A stretch of 64,000 nucleotides of DNA, from positions 5,595,420 through 5,659,419 of the forward strand of contig NC_065420.1 of assembly GCF_024362695.1 (NCBI RefSeq), written 5' to 3'. This stretch comes from Pectinophora gossypiella (lineage: Eukaryota; Arthropoda; Insecta; Lepidoptera; Gelechiidae). Below the pieces are notes generated by a model, which had not been told where the DNA came from, searched no databases, and worked only from the letters and a program-made list of their open reading frames with translations. Below, in pieces: positions 1-10,960 of this stretch; position 1 is the first letter of the stretch; the number at the start of each line of letters is the position of its first letter. The position numbers and the translations under genes were made by a program.

Positions 1-87
1 TATAAAGGCTTACCGCGGTGTGGCTGTATTGTACCTATTACTATATAGCCTAGTACTAGTACGTTACAGTCTAATACAACTAAATAT

Positions 88-409
88 CTTCTTCTATCGT
101 GTGTGTTGTGAGGTGGATTATCAACCCCATCAACCCTGGTGTCTTAGTTACTATTGAACCGCTAAAGGCGCCTGACATGGCTCATGTAATGGCTACTAAC
201 TTGCATCAGTAAGTAGTAACCGGGACTAACGGCTTAACGTGCCTTCCGAAGCACAGATCATCTTACTTTCGGACAATCAGGTGATCAGCCAGTAATGTCT
301 TAACCTAGCGATCACAAAGTGATTTTCGTGATATCTCCCCATCGGGATTAGAACCCGGGACCTCTGGATCGTGAGCCGAACGCTCAAACCACTGGACCAC
401 GGAGGCCGT
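88..409 (-). mobile_element. SINE-B, full length
   Basis: Read on the minus strand it has a tRNA-like head with an A-box-like 'tggtccagtggttt' and a B-box-like 'gggttctaatccc'. Then come the body that starts 'tcactttgtgat', the core hairpin around 'gtgcttcggaaggcacgtta', and a 3' end 'cctcacaac...acacgatagaagaag'. RNA polymerase III heads of this kind are typical of SINEs. At least seven copies of this family are in the window. It lies inside the duplicated segment and recurs at 4085-4406. Confidence 0.85.
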
Positions 410-1029
410 AGAAGACAAGTGAATATCATAGTACGGAATATCCAGACATATTCTCAGCATTCAGTGCTATTGTGAACAATTTGAAAGCAATACAGAGTGC
501 TGAGAGCTTCATGTTCTAAGCTGTGAGCTCAGACTCTCCCATTGTTCGCAGACTCCATGTAAATTCGCATTTCTTATTGTAACTGTGATTTCCTTTCTCA
601 TTGTGATATATTATTAGGTACCTATGTTATTGATAACTTTTTTTCAAATGCGCTCAGGATTATACATTCTAGTTATAGTAATATTCATAATCAATTCGCC
701 CGCACTACCCCTCTGCTGGCTAATTCTTGTATAGCATAACAAAATTTTTCAAATACAATTCGAATTGAAACTTTTATTAACATTCCACTATTAACGCAAC
801 ATTAATTATGCGGATCAAACACGAGAGTAATGTACCTACAAATTAAATTACCTACTGCAAAGAAAGTCAATTAAATTACCTATAGCGTTTCAATCTGTTG
901 TTCGACGTAATTACCTCTATAAATTATCATACTAACTACTCAATGGGGCTTTGCCTGAGTATATTTTACCATACGTTTTAGAGAACTGCAGATCATAAAA
1001 ATAAAAACCAAGCACCAACTTGTTGGGCC
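410..1029. other. No gene seen
   Basis: AT-rich sequence between a SINE and a retroposon. No coding frame, RNA gene or repeat was recognised other than its duplicate at 4407-5026. Confidence 0.5.
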
Positions 1030-1335
1030 CTTGCTCTTTTTTGACGTGACTTATTGTAGTTTTGCCACAGATGACATTAACTACTTGGCCAGGCAAATGG
1101 GGAGCGCTGAGTGCTCTCACCTACTACAAAATTTAAGACAATAGGCCTGAGGGTACCCAGTTGGGCGTGAACCTCGGCTCAAGGCGTCGTCTGAAAGGAT
1201 TATATTTGAAAGAATTAAGCGACCTTGAATGAGCGAAAAACTGGTCGGTATCGGGGTACTGAAGCGTTTGTTCTGGCGAGTTGACTGGCCTTTATGGCTA
1301 GGAATCGGGTCATCGGGATCGTATATTACGTCCTT
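1030..1335 (-). mobile_element. Poly-A retroposon X, internally deleted copy
   Basis: On the minus strand this ends in 'aataagtcacgtc' followed by an A-run. Upstream are 'ggccaagtagttaatg' and 'gcccaactgggtaccctc'. Copies are at 5027-5332, 19525-19752, 34533-34885, 43450-43493 and 63829-63895. Every readable copy ends in an A-rich tract, so it is a retroposed family, either a SINE or the 3' end of a LINE. Compared with the 34.5-kb copy this one lacks about 45 bp near 'cgccggcg'. No product is recognised. Confidence 0.7.
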
Positions 1336-2576
1336 CGGGCGCCGATAATTTTCAGTATCGTCCCTAAGCGGGATGTATTCGGAAGCCGCAATTACCAGGG
1401 GTTGAACGACATCGTGCCGATATTTTATTTTCTTCGGAAAACCAACAGCAAAATAAATAATAGATTATGTTATAACTATACAATAAGCCAATTATAGATT
1501 TTCGCAAATAACAACTTAATATCTATATGAGATGAGAACAGCAAACTCGCCAAAAAAATTCACGCCGCGCCATTTGGAACCCGCTTGACTTAGCTTACGC
1601 TGAGACTACTCAGAAAAACCACAACTATAAATTATATATATAAATGGCCTTAGGCCGGTAAGGAGTAAGTGGGAGAGCGCGCGGACTTTGTCTCGCTCGC
1701 ATTTCTGCGTGAGGCAGTACCCGATAAGAATGGAATTTTTGTATAGAGTGTGTGAGGTGTGCTTAGGTGTCCAAATGCTTAGGTTATCTGATAGAAGTGT
1801 AGCAGAGTACAAACTCTGCACATACTGGCCTTTCGTTCTGACCGTCATCATTTTAAATTTCGAAATTCTCATTCCATTCCGCATTTCCTTTCATTTTACA
1901 CTGACTCACTGCATCCCCGACCTTCAAAAAACAACACAAGTATATTATACTGTTTAGGGCCGTGCCCTCTAATTCTTGATTCTTTTGTGAAGTGTGTATA
2001 TTGTGAACTATGTAATATTCCTATCCTGTTTGTGAAGTGTTTTTAATAAACTGTATATTATTATATTCCTGCTTGCTTCTAATTTATCATCGTTATCACC
2101 AATCACTTCCCTACTCTGCCGGCACGTCGGGATACCATATCCTCACCACCCAGCGTGCCGCAGAAGGGCACAAAACAAAACAGAAACGACTTTACATCAG
2201 TCATTATATATTAAATTTATTCATGGAAAAAAACTGATTGGTTTTAATGGCAAGGTAATTTTGTGTTTCAAAGAGAAATGTTTTCAGCTTGTATTTGTGT
2301 GGCTTCGGGATCAAAAGACGCGTTTAATTAAGTATACCTATTTAATTTTATATACACGTGAATTAATTTGAAGTAAAATATTATTCGTAATTTATACAAG
2401 TCTATTTTTAGAATTTGTTATGAAAGAACTCAGGTGTAATAAATTATACTTACTTATTGTTTAATTTAAAAAGAGTATACTGTTGATAAACACAGAGTAT
2501 ACTGATGAAATTCAAGCGTCGGAATACACGATATACTTTTATTACTTAAGGGAAATCAGCCCAATACAGGTTAGGT
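1336..2576. other. Unassigned AT-rich stretch, possible LTR-like signals
   Basis: No protein is recognised. A TATA-like run 'ataaattatatatataaat' is at about 1625-1645 and a polyadenylation signal 'aataaac' near 2045, an order that would suit an LTR. I find no convincing TG...CA borders or second LTR. The small ORFs here (up to 92 codons, both strands) look like chance frames. Its 3' edge is the tail of SINE-C. Confidence 0.35.
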
Positions 2577-2582
2577 ATGTTT

Positions 2583-2757
2583 ATTGCACCAGCCCGTGCT
2601 CTAATGAATAATCTTCTTTCATCCTAAGGTTGCCTGACAGAAATTGCTGTTTAACAATAAGGCCGCCTATTGTGTTTATGTTTTATTCGTATGTTTATGT
2701 CCTTTGTATATGTTGTTGTGCAATAAAGTATTATTGATTGATTGATTGATTGATTGA
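2583..2757 (+). mobile_element. LINE 3' end with (tgat)n tail
   Basis: The untranslated end of a non-LTR retrotransposon. 'aacaataaggccgcctattg' is followed by 'gcaataaagtatt' and six tgat/attg units. The same 'caataaggccgcc...caataaagt' block recurs on the minus strand near 32.2, 33.1, 33.7 and 40.2 kb. Only the 3' terminus is present, as usual for 5'-truncated LINEs. Confidence 0.75.
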
Positions 2758-2765
2758 GGTTAATG

Positions 2766-3110
2766 AAAATGGCACACCGTCCCCACACCCCGGACACTTC
2801 ATACAAAACACCTCGTTTTACACATACACTACACATTGACGTTATCGTACACGCGCATCTGTGTGTGTGACGTCTGACGCCCATACTATTGAAGACTACA
2901 GTAAGATTGAGGGGGTGGTGAGGTAAACAAGACCACAGTGTTTTATCAGAGTAGTCCTCGCAGCACAGCATCCACGCCGCGCGATAATTATATCGAGGAC
3001 CAATAGCCGTACGACGTCTATACACGTAGATAGCATTCGCTACGTCTATTGGTCGAAACCATCGATATAATTCGCGCCGCGCGGTTGCCGGATTTAAGTT
3101 TATATCTGAC
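2766..3110. repeat. Dispersed repeat shared with 27.9-28.55 kb
   Basis: It shares 'aaaacacctcgttttacaca' and 'acacgcgcatctgtgtgtgt' with two blocks at 27910-28000 and 28477-28545, where a SINE-A separates the halves. GC-rich 'ccgcgcg' pairs near 2970 and 3075 are inverted around the 3' part. The class is not recognised. Confidence 0.55.
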
Positions 3111-3527
3111 CCCCTAAATCCGCGCCTGGTCTGACATGTCCCGCGTTAAACATGTCACCATGTAACTGACGTCATTGTGCCGCTTTTGTCGAACTTTTTA
3201 ACGAATACACAGTCGGGATTTAGACAGAATTGTGATTAAAAAGTCAGCTGCCCCTTCCTGCATTGTTTGAAGGGATTTCAGTTCTCTGTGAAAACGGGAG
3301 CTTTTTATAATTAATATGTCGGACGTTGAAAATGTTGTAAAAATCCATTCTGTTAATAGGAGGATGCTTGGATGTCCAAGATATCCCAAACCGTAGTGTC
3401 AAGCCCAAGTCCAGAGATTCTGTCGACCGAGCTACACCTTTTATAAGTTTTAACTAGTACGCTACTTGCTAAGGATTAGTTATGAAGTCAAAATAAAAGA
3501 AAAAGAAAGAAAGAATAGGAAAATTTT
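3111..3527. other. No gene seen
   Basis: No feature supported. The (gaaa)n-rich stretch near 3490-3515 resembles the microsatellite tails of LINEs. Confidence 0.4.
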
Positions 3528-3737
3528 GTTTTAAGTTTACGCGGTTATTATCATAATTAAAACACATAATAACGGGTTCTTACCGCGTTTAATGGAGATA
3601 TGAGACTCCCGATATTTCGACACTGTTGCAAGTGCCATGATCACGGGATGACTGATGAGATTGGAGTGGAGTAGGTAAATCTATAATTTTCTACGGGCAG
3701 ACATATCTGTCTACCCTCTTTCTTTGCCGCTTGTTTA
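3528..3737. mobile_element. Fold-back MITE, truncated copy
   Basis: It starts 'gttttaagtttacgcggtta' and contains 'gatatttcgacactgttgca'. The element at 63586-63807 has the same ends but carries the interior in the opposite orientation and keeps both terminal repeats. This copy lacks the second terminal repeat. Confidence 0.7.
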
Positions 3738-4084
3738 TGTTTCAACAGGGAAGACGGGTTCAAATTCTTGGGTTTCATTCACCACTCAAGTGCTTATGTA
3801 TCTACATTCTGTAGCTTAAGTTTCCACTAACTGGCAGAAATTTCTTGTATGATAAATGGAAGAGGAGTTAAATACAAATGCAACGGAAATTGGTTTGTAC
3901 TTGTATTGCAGTCTCTAGCGCACATTCGTACGCAAACACTTACCCATAATCCCCGTTAGAGTAAGCAACAATGGAAAACTTCATTCAGGTAGCGTCTTAT
4001 AAAGGCTTACCGCGGTGTGGCTGTATTGTACCTATTACTATATAGCCTAGTACTAGTACGTTACAGTCTAATACAACTAAATAT

Positions 4085-4406
4085 CTTCTTCTATCGTGTG
4101 TGTTGTGAGGTGGATTATCAACCCCATCAACCCTGGTGTCTTAGTTACTATTGAACCGCTAAAGGCGCCTGACATGGCTCATGTAATGGCTACTAACTTG
4201 CATCAGTAAGTAGTAACCGGGACTAACGGCTTAACGTGCCTTCCGAAGCACAGATCATCTTACTTTCGGACAATCAGGTGATCAGCCAGTAATGTCTTAA
4301 CCTAGCGATCACAAAGTGATTTTCGTGATATCTCCCCATCGGGATTAGAACCCGGGACCTCTGGATCGTGAGCCGAACGCTCAAACCACTGGACCACGGA
4401 GGCCGT
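4085..4406 (-). mobile_element. SINE-B (duplicate of 88-409)
   Basis: Identical to the copy at 88-409 because it lies in the duplicated segment, so it is not an independent insertion. Confidence 0.85.
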
Positions 4407-5026
4407 AGAAGACAAGTGAATATCATAGTACGGAATATCCAGACATATTCTCAGCATTCAGTGCTATTGTGAACAATTTGAAAGCAATACAGAGTGCTGA
4501 GAGCTTCATGTTCTAAGCTGTGAGCTCAGACTCTCCCATTGTTCGCAGACTCCATGTAAATTCGCATTTCTTATTGTAACTGTGATTTCCTTTCTCATTG
4601 TGATATATTATTAGGTACCTATGTTATTGATAACTTTTTTTCAAATGCGCTCAGGATTATACATTCTAGTTATAGTAATATTCATAATCAATTCGCCCGC
4701 ACTACCCCTCTGCTGGCTAATTCTTGTATAGCATAACAAAATTTTTCAAATACAATTCGAATTGAAACTTTTATTAACATTCCACTATTAACGCAACATT
4801 AATTATGCGGATCAAACACGAGAGTAATGTACCTACAAATTAAATTACCTACTGCAAAGAAAGTCAATTAAATTACCTATAGCGTTTCAATCTGTTGTTC
4901 GACGTAATTACCTCTATAAATTATCATACTAACTACTCAATGGGGCTTTGCCTGAGTATATTTTACCATACGTTTTAGAGAACTGCAGATCATAAAAATA
5001 AAAACCAAGCACCAACTTGTTGGGCC

Positions 5027-5332
5027 CTTGCTCTTTTTTGACGTGACTTATTGTAGTTTTGCCACAGATGACATTAACTACTTGGCCAGGCAAATGGGGA
5101 GCGCTGAGTGCTCTCACCTACTACAAAATTTAAGACAATAGGCCTGAGGGTACCCAGTTGGGCGTGAACCTCGGCTCAAGGCGTCGTCTGAAAGGATTAT
5201 ATTTGAAAGAATTAAGCGACCTTGAATGAGCGAAAAACTGGTCGGTATCGGGGTACTGAAGCGTTTGTTCTGGCGAGTTGACTGGCCTTTATGGCTAGGA
5301 ATCGGGTCATCGGGATCGTATATTACGTCCTT
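5027..5332 (-). mobile_element. Poly-A retroposon X (duplicate of 1030-1335)
   Basis: Identical to 1030-1335 through the segmental duplication. It is the same internally deleted form. Confidence 0.7.
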
Positions 5333-6554
5333 CGGGCGCCGATAATTTTCAGTATCGTCCCTAAGCGGGATGTATTCGGAAGCCGCAATTACCAGGGGTT
5401 GAACGACATCGTGCCGATATTTTATTTTCTTCGGAAAACCAACAGCAAAATAAATAATAGATTATGTTATAACTATACAATAAGCCAATTATAGATTTTC
5501 GCAAATAACAACTTAATATCTATATGAGATGAGAACAGCAAACTCGCCAAAAAAATTCACGCCGCGCCATTTGGAACCCGCTTGACTTAGCTTACGCTGA
5601 GACTACTCAGAAAAACCACAACTATAAATTATATATATAAATGGCCTTAGGCCGGTAAGGAGTAAGTGGGAGAGCGCGCGGACTTTGTCTCGCTCGCATT
5701 TCTGCGTGAGGCAGTACCCGATAAGAATGGAATTTTTGTATAGAGTGTGTGAGGTGTGCTTAGGTGTCCAAATGCTTAGGTTATCTGATAGAAGTGTAGC
5801 AGAGTACAAACTCTGCACATACTGGCCTTTCGTTCTGACCGTCATCATTTTAAATTTCGAAATTCTCATTCCATTCCGCATTTCCTTTCATTTTACACTG
5901 ACTCACTGCATCCCCGACCTTCAAAAAACAACACAAGTATATTATACTGTTTAGGGCCGTGCCCTCTAATTCTTGATTCTTTTGTGAAGTGTGTATATTG
6001 TGAACTATGTAATATTCCTATCCTGTTTGTGAAGTGTTTTTAATAAACTGTATATTATTATATTCCTGCTTGCTTCTAATTTATCATCGTTATCACCAAT
6101 CACTTCCCTACTCTGCCGGCACGTCGGGATACCATATCCTCACCACCCAGCGTGCCGCAGAAGGGCACAAAACAAAACAGAAACGACTTTACATCAGTCA
6201 TTATATATTAAATTTATTCATGGAAAAAAACTGATTGGTTTTAATGGCAAGGTAATTTTGTGTTTCAAAGAGAAATGTTTTCAGCTTGTATTTGTGTGGC
6301 TTCGGGATCAAAAGACGCGTTTAATTAAGTATACCTATTTAATTTTATATACACGTGAATTAATTTGAAGTAAAATATTATTCGTAATTTATACAAGTCT
6401 ATTTTTAGAATTTGTTATGAAAGAACTCAGGTGTAATAAATTATACTTACTTATTGTTTAATTTAAAAAGAGTATACTGTTGATAAACACAGAGTATACT
6501 GATGAAATTCAAGCGTCGGAATACACGATATACTTTTATTACTTAAGGGAAATC

Positions 6555-6782
6555 AGCCCAATACAGGTTAGGTTACATACCTCCGAAAATGCATTTCTCG
6601 GGAATGTGGGTTTCCTCACGTTGTTTCCCTTCACCGCTGAGCACGTGATAATCATTTATGATCCAAAAATGAATTCGATAACGAATTCGACAATCATTGG
6701 TTTAGGCCTGTACTGGATTCGAACCTGCGACTTCAAAGTGAGAGGCAAGCGTTCTACCAACTGGGCTACCACGGCTCCCACG
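6555..6782 (-). mobile_element. SINE-C, tRNA-derived
   Basis: On the minus strand it starts with a tRNA-like head: 'tagcccagttggtagaacg' (A box) and 'aggttcgaatcc' (B box, with one variant base). It runs through 'cccacattcccgagaaatgc' to the 3' end 'taacctgtattgggctga'. Fragments lie at 61536-61625 and 63945-64000. Copy 1 of the segmental duplication breaks in its 3' end at 2576. Confidence 0.8.
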
Positions 6783-7495
6783 GGTCTTTCTTGGCGACCT
6801 ATGTTAAACGGAGTCTCCCGCGACTTCTCGCGTCGATTGATTGGCGCCGATTTTAGTTCTAGCACTTCTCTTGTAATGATAGAAAGAGATAGAGGTCCAA
6901 TAACCAAGACTTATCCTACCTGCTTTTCCATCGTAAATTTCTTTATCACCTTCTAGATTTTCTAGAATTTTTATTACTTAAAAGTTGGTCTTCTAGCCTC
7001 TTATATCTTTATATTATTAATACCTTTTGCATAGGATGTGTTGCCTTAACTAATAGCTCAATCAGTTTAATCTCTGCCTGGCCGAAAGCTGATCCCCAAG
7101 ACACAGGCCTATAAGCTTAGTTTGGAGATCACAGTTCAACAAATAATTTGTATACCTTCTATATAGGTACTTAACTTAATTACAAATCTCTTTGAAATTA
7201 TTATTATATTATTATTATCTTCCATATCACGTTATTCTTTCCGGTCCCAGGTATATGTACAATGTACATGCTTCTCCCATCCTCTATCGACCGGTTCCTA
7301 ACGATGTCGTCAGAACATTTTGCCATGATAAATTGTAAATGCGGTAAAAGTTATTTGCATTTAATAATCTACGCAATCTTCCTGTCTTCATTTTCCTGTT
7401 GGTTCTTTTTCTTTCCTGGAATACTTTTTCAGTTAGGGGTATTTACTTTTATCTCCCACCGTTATTACAGATTGTAAAATAATATAATAATATTC
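6783..7495. other. No gene seen
   Basis: AT-rich. A 71-codon frame at 7262-7477 has hydrophobic composition but no recognisable family and is treated as chance. Confidence 0.4.
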
Positions 7496-7502
7496 CAGCT
7501 TG

Positions 7503-7801
7503 GAGGAGATCGGTGGCGCAGCGGTAAACGCGCTCGGTCTGCGATTGTTGAAGTTAAGCAACTTTCGCAAAGGCCGGTCATTGGATGGGTGACTACAAAA
7601 AAAGTTTTCATCTCGAGCTCCTCCGTGCTTCGGAAGGCACGTTAAGCCGTTGATCCCGGCTGCATTAGCAGTCGTTAATAACCATCAATCCGCACTGTGC
7701 CCGCGTGATGGTTTAAGGCCCGATCTCCCTATCCATCCATAGGGAAGGCCCGTGCCCCAGAAGTGGGGACGTTAATGGGCTGATGATGATGATGATGATT
7801 T
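7503..7801 (+). mobile_element. 5S rRNA-derived SINE (SINE-5S)
   Basis: The head contains 'gaagttaagcaac' and 'ggtcattggatgggtgac', which match the internal promoter boxes A and C of 5S rRNA. A tRNA-A-box-like 'tggcgcagcggtaaacgcg' precedes them. The body holds the core 'gtgcttcggaaggcacgtta', and the tail 'cagaagtggggacgttaatg' plus (atg)n resembles the end of the RTE at 17.5 kb. A target duplication 'cagcttg' (7496-7502 and 7802-7808) fixes the ends. Two further copies are in the window. Confidence 0.88.
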
Positions 7802-8029
7802 CAGCTTGATACATATAGTGGAAGTGTTTTGGGTTTTGAGTTCTTTGTTTAAAGCAACAAACTTAATAAACAGGAGTGGTTTTAGTGAACACACAAGAGG
7901 TAGAAACTTAAAGGTCTTAAGACACAAATGCGCAAAGTTTAGTGTGTGAATATATTACTTACCTTACAACTTGTGGCATCGCCTACCCATATAGAAATCG
8001 TCCTTATATTTACGTTATGTATAGTGACT

Positions 8030-8265
8030 ATGGTTCTGTGGTACACCGGCTTGCTTCTCAAACAAGGAGCGCAGTTCGAACCCCGGAGTTTGTACCATGG
8101 AGTTTTCACTAATACAGTTGGCTCGACTATTACAGACGGCGATACAGCTCACCACCTATAAGCCACCTAAGCTCAGTGAGGTGTGGGTACTTAGTTCATC
8201 TTGCGACGGATGTACCTCTGACTACCCTTATTGGGATATAGTCGTGAGCTTATGTTACGTATGAA
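8030..8265 (+). mobile_element. SINE-D, tRNA-like head
   Basis: 'ctgtggtacaccggcttgc' and 'gcagttcgaacccc' look like an A box and B box about 30 bp apart. The 3' part reads 'atggatgtacctctgac'-like and ends near 'gatatagtcgtgagcttatg'. The same 3' end occurs inverted at 24112-24250, 40945-41045 and 61297-61395. A weak 71-codon frame over it is coincidental. Confidence 0.65.
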
Positions 8266-8480
8266 CAGTTGTATATGCTATGTATGCTGTGGTAACACTA
8301 TAGATAATAGAAGTGGGTAACACGGTGGAAAAAATTCACGGTGAGTGTAGAGCATGGCTTTCCGGACCAGTGGGTCGCGTTGGGCAAACTCGGACCCTTT
8401 ACGACCGACGTCTGACACTCTGATTTGAGACTTTATGATTTCTGAGCTATACGCAAAAAAAAGTATAAAACGCGCAAAAA

Positions 8481-8724
8481 TCACTTTGTGATCTCTAGTA
8501 TGGTTAGAACATTACAGGCTGATCACCTGATTGTCCGAAAGTAAGATGATCCATGCTTCGGAAGGCACGTTAGGCCGTTGGTCCCGGTTACTACTTAATG
8601 AAGTAAGTAAGTAGTCGATAAATGAGCCATGTAAGGGGCCTTTGGCGGCTCAATAGTAACCCTGACACCAGGGTTGATGAGGTTGGTACTCCGCCACACA
8701 ACCCACACGATAGAAAAAGAAGAT
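8481..8724 (+). mobile_element. SINE-B, 5'-truncated
   Basis: Begins at 'tcactttgtgat', after the tRNA-like head of the full copies, and runs through the core to 'cacacgatagaaaaagaaga'. Loss of the head is typical of incomplete reverse transcription. Confidence 0.85.
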
Positions 8725-8784
8725 AACCTCTATAGAATTATGTAGGTATTGCCAGTACCAATATCAGGAATAATACCTGATTTC

Positions 8785-8855
8785 ACATTTGCGAATTTCG
8801 GCGAATTCGGCACCTAATTTGCGAATTACGTCGAATTCGCAACCTAATTTGCGGA
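8785..8855. repeat. Short tandem repeat, ~33-bp unit
   Basis: About 2.3 units of the form 'atttgcgaatt...cgaattcg...aaccta', each containing 'gcgaatt' and 'cgaattcg'. No larger element around it is recognised. Confidence 0.6.
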
Positions 8856-9112
8856 GCTGGTAATACTGTCAAGCGTGTTGCCGCTAGTGGATTTCAGTGT
8901 AATTGCTATTTGCTGTGGAATAAATACATGGAAACCGGACATCTCCGCTTTGGAACTCACTACAATGTGTAAGTAACAGAAGAAGCAATAATACGCATCA
9001 CCTTTTTGTTGATTAATTACTAACAAGCTGAAACCTACCTTACAAAAAGTAATCTGATAATTCTAAAGAAAAAAAACTTTCATTATTTTGAGGACACCAC
9101 AGATCCACTCTA

Positions 9113-9430
9113 TCTCCGTGGTTTAGTGGTTAGAGCTTTGGGCTTACAATCTGTTCTGTTGGAGTTCCGGATTCGATTCCCGATTGTCATTACTTTGTGA
9201 GACTATTCTTTTTTCGCTAGGACATTGTAGACGGAATCAAAATTATTTTTCTTTTATTTTTAGATAAGCATGGAATTCCATGTTTCGGTAGGCACGTTAA
9301 ACCGCTGGACCCGGCCTACTAGCCCAAACACTCCACCAATCCGTACTGGGGGAGCGTGGTGGAGTATGCTCCATACTCCGGTTGATTGGAGGGAGGCATG
9401 CGCCCAGCAATGGGACGTATATTGATTGTT
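9113..9430 (+). mobile_element. SINE-A, diverged copy with internal insertion
   Basis: Head with 'tggtttagtggttagagc' and 'gattcgattccc', and a 3' end 'gcccagcaatgggacgtata'. About 50 bp of unrelated AT-rich sequence sits near 9222-9272, where other copies read through to the core hairpin. It is more diverged than the 28-kb and 31-kb copies. Confidence 0.8.
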
Positions 9431-10101
9431 TACGATATTTCTTCAATCATTCTTGTGATATTTCTTTTTAAATCACATTCAGAAAACACTCAGACAGAGA
9501 ACTACTGGAAATACGTACTTTTATTCTCGCTAAGAACACGTGATTCACTGAAATGGAAAACTATCTAGCTATTGTTCCCATATTCGCAATTTTCGCAAAC
9601 ACTGAACCTTCATGTTGAAATCATCTTTCATATTATTGATACCCAATATGTTTCCACTCATATACCTATCATATATTTTCAGCCAATTAAGCATTTATTT
9701 ACGCTATTCTGACTCGATCCTATTAGGTTCGTCTGCTTAACCGCCTGACGGACACAACGCACGCTAATAGTTTATATCGGAGCGAGTAGAGTTACAAGTC
9801 ACGCGACGATAACTTACTGCCTTTATTTTATTTAAGTACCTACTTTAAAATATATAATATTAATTATGAGAATTTTTAAGCTTATTTCTGTGAAGTTACC
9901 GATCTGTCCTAAGCTAGCTTCTTCTTCTTTTTAATTTTTTCACATGTCGGAGAAGATAAGCTGAACGCGGTTTACCCATGTTTTTTATCCGCTCCCAGTC
10001 CAGCATAAAAAATAAAAAAATACATAACCCTTTCTCTCTCCCTCCTTGGCATTTATTATTCCTATCTAACGATTAGTTCTGCCTTCTTTATATTTCTCTT
10101 A
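9431..10101. other. No gene seen
   Basis: AT-rich. No repeat or coding region recognised. Confidence 0.4.
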
Positions 10102-10303
10102 GGCCAGGCGCGCACTACGAGTTTTTCGCCGCGCGGCAGAAAAGAGCAGCGGCATAATGTCGCACTGTAATACTGCGCCGCTGCGGTGGCTCTGCCGTCA
10201 AGTGCGCGCAATACAATTTAAAATTGTTTGGTACAGTATTACAGTGCGACATGCCGCTGCTTTTTTTGCCGCGCGGCGAAAAACTCGTAGTGCGCGCCTG
10301 GCC
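10102..10303. mobile_element. Palindromic MITE, ~202 bp
   Basis: The left end 'ggccaggcgcgcactacgag' is the exact complement of the right end, and the inverted arms continue for about 70 bp with a few mismatches (through 'cgccgcgcggc' and 'tcgcactgtaatact'). The whole unit could form one hairpin. GC-rich arms stand out from the AT-rich flanks. There is no coding capacity and the target duplication is unclear. Confidence 0.85.
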
Positions 10304-10664
10304 ATAGAAATCGCTCTATCGGTCGTGTCATAGAAACAAAATACCAACTTAAAACTTTTATTATAATATCAAGTGACGTAGTACACATTATCTACAGAGC
10401 TATGATTACGGTGATTCCCATCCCGGGTTAGCATAGAATGGGCAATTTATATACGCCCATGTTTCGCCCTGGGGAAATCTGCAACTTTTCTGGTCTAGGC
10501 TTAACTTGTTAATTTAATGAACCAAATATCGCACTTATATTATGTTCAGACGCACTTTCGCGTAGACTTTTGATGCCAATTCCCGAAATGGTATACACAG
10601 ACTATTACGTTATAAATTATCGCAGTAAATAATGTTCGTAATAATTATCGAATTACATAACATA
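10304..10664. other. No gene seen
   Basis: Nothing supported. Confidence 0.4.
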
Positions 10665-10960
10665 AGCAGCCTATATACGCCCCACTGCTGGGCACAGGTC
10701 TCCCCTCAATCAACCGGAGGGGGTATGCAGCATACTCCACCATGCTGCTCCAATGCGGGTTCGTTAGCCGGGATTAACGGCTTAACGTGCCTTCCGAAGC
10801 ACGGATCATCTTACTTTCGGGCAATCAGGCGATCAGCCTGTAATGTCCTAACCAAACTAGGGACCACAAAGTAATTTTTGTGATAAGTCCCCACCGGGAA
10901 TCGGACCCGGGACTTCCGGATCGTGAGCCCAGTGCTCAACCACTGGCCCACGGAGGTCGT
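10665..10960 (-). mobile_element. SINE-A
   Basis: On the minus strand: tRNA-like head, the body shared with SINE-B, the core hairpin, then the RTE-like tail ending 'cccagcagtggggcgtatat'. It lacks part of the '...aaaaacacctccacc' segment seen in the 31-kb copy. Confidence 0.85.

Larger units (their letters stand above)
1..2576. repeat. Segmental duplication, copy 1
   Basis: The first 2576 bases of the window recur at 3998-6573, shifted by exactly 3997 bp. I saw no mismatch in the lines compared, and five unrelated small ORFs in both copies translate identically. The match runs to the window edge, so the true left end is unknown. Homology stops after 'acaggttaggt', inside the 3' end of a SINE: this copy then joins a LINE tail, while copy 2 continues through the SINE. 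It holds a SINE-B (88-409) and a poly-A retroposon (1030-1335). It could be a recent duplication or an assembly artefact. Confidence 0.95.
3998..6573. repeat. Segmental duplication, copy 2
   Basis: Matches 1-2576 base for base as far as inspected, offset 3997. It differs from copy 1 only in what follows: here the terminal SINE-C is complete (to about 6782), whereas copy 1 breaks off inside it. Confidence 0.95.

Noticed and set aside
1606..1957. 92- and 89-codon frames on both strands
   Set aside because: They overlap on opposite strands, lack a recognisable domain and simply repeat at 5603-5954 through the duplication.
1575..2235. Solo LTR
   Set aside because: TATA-like and AATAAA signals are suggestive, but no TG...CA borders, flanking duplication or second copy beyond the segmental duplication were found.
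6700..6785. tRNA gene on the minus strand
   Set aside because: The A and B boxes belong to the head of a SINE with a long non-tRNA body. The 3' acceptor half is missing. The same holds for the other SINE heads.
6480..6956. 158-codon plus-strand frame
   Set aside because: It runs through SINE-C and its flanks, and SINE-C is tRNA-derived. The composition shows no protein family.
7515..7615. 5S rRNA gene
   Set aside because: Only the internal promoter segments match. The 5' and 3' arms of 5S rRNA are absent and the unit has SINE ends.
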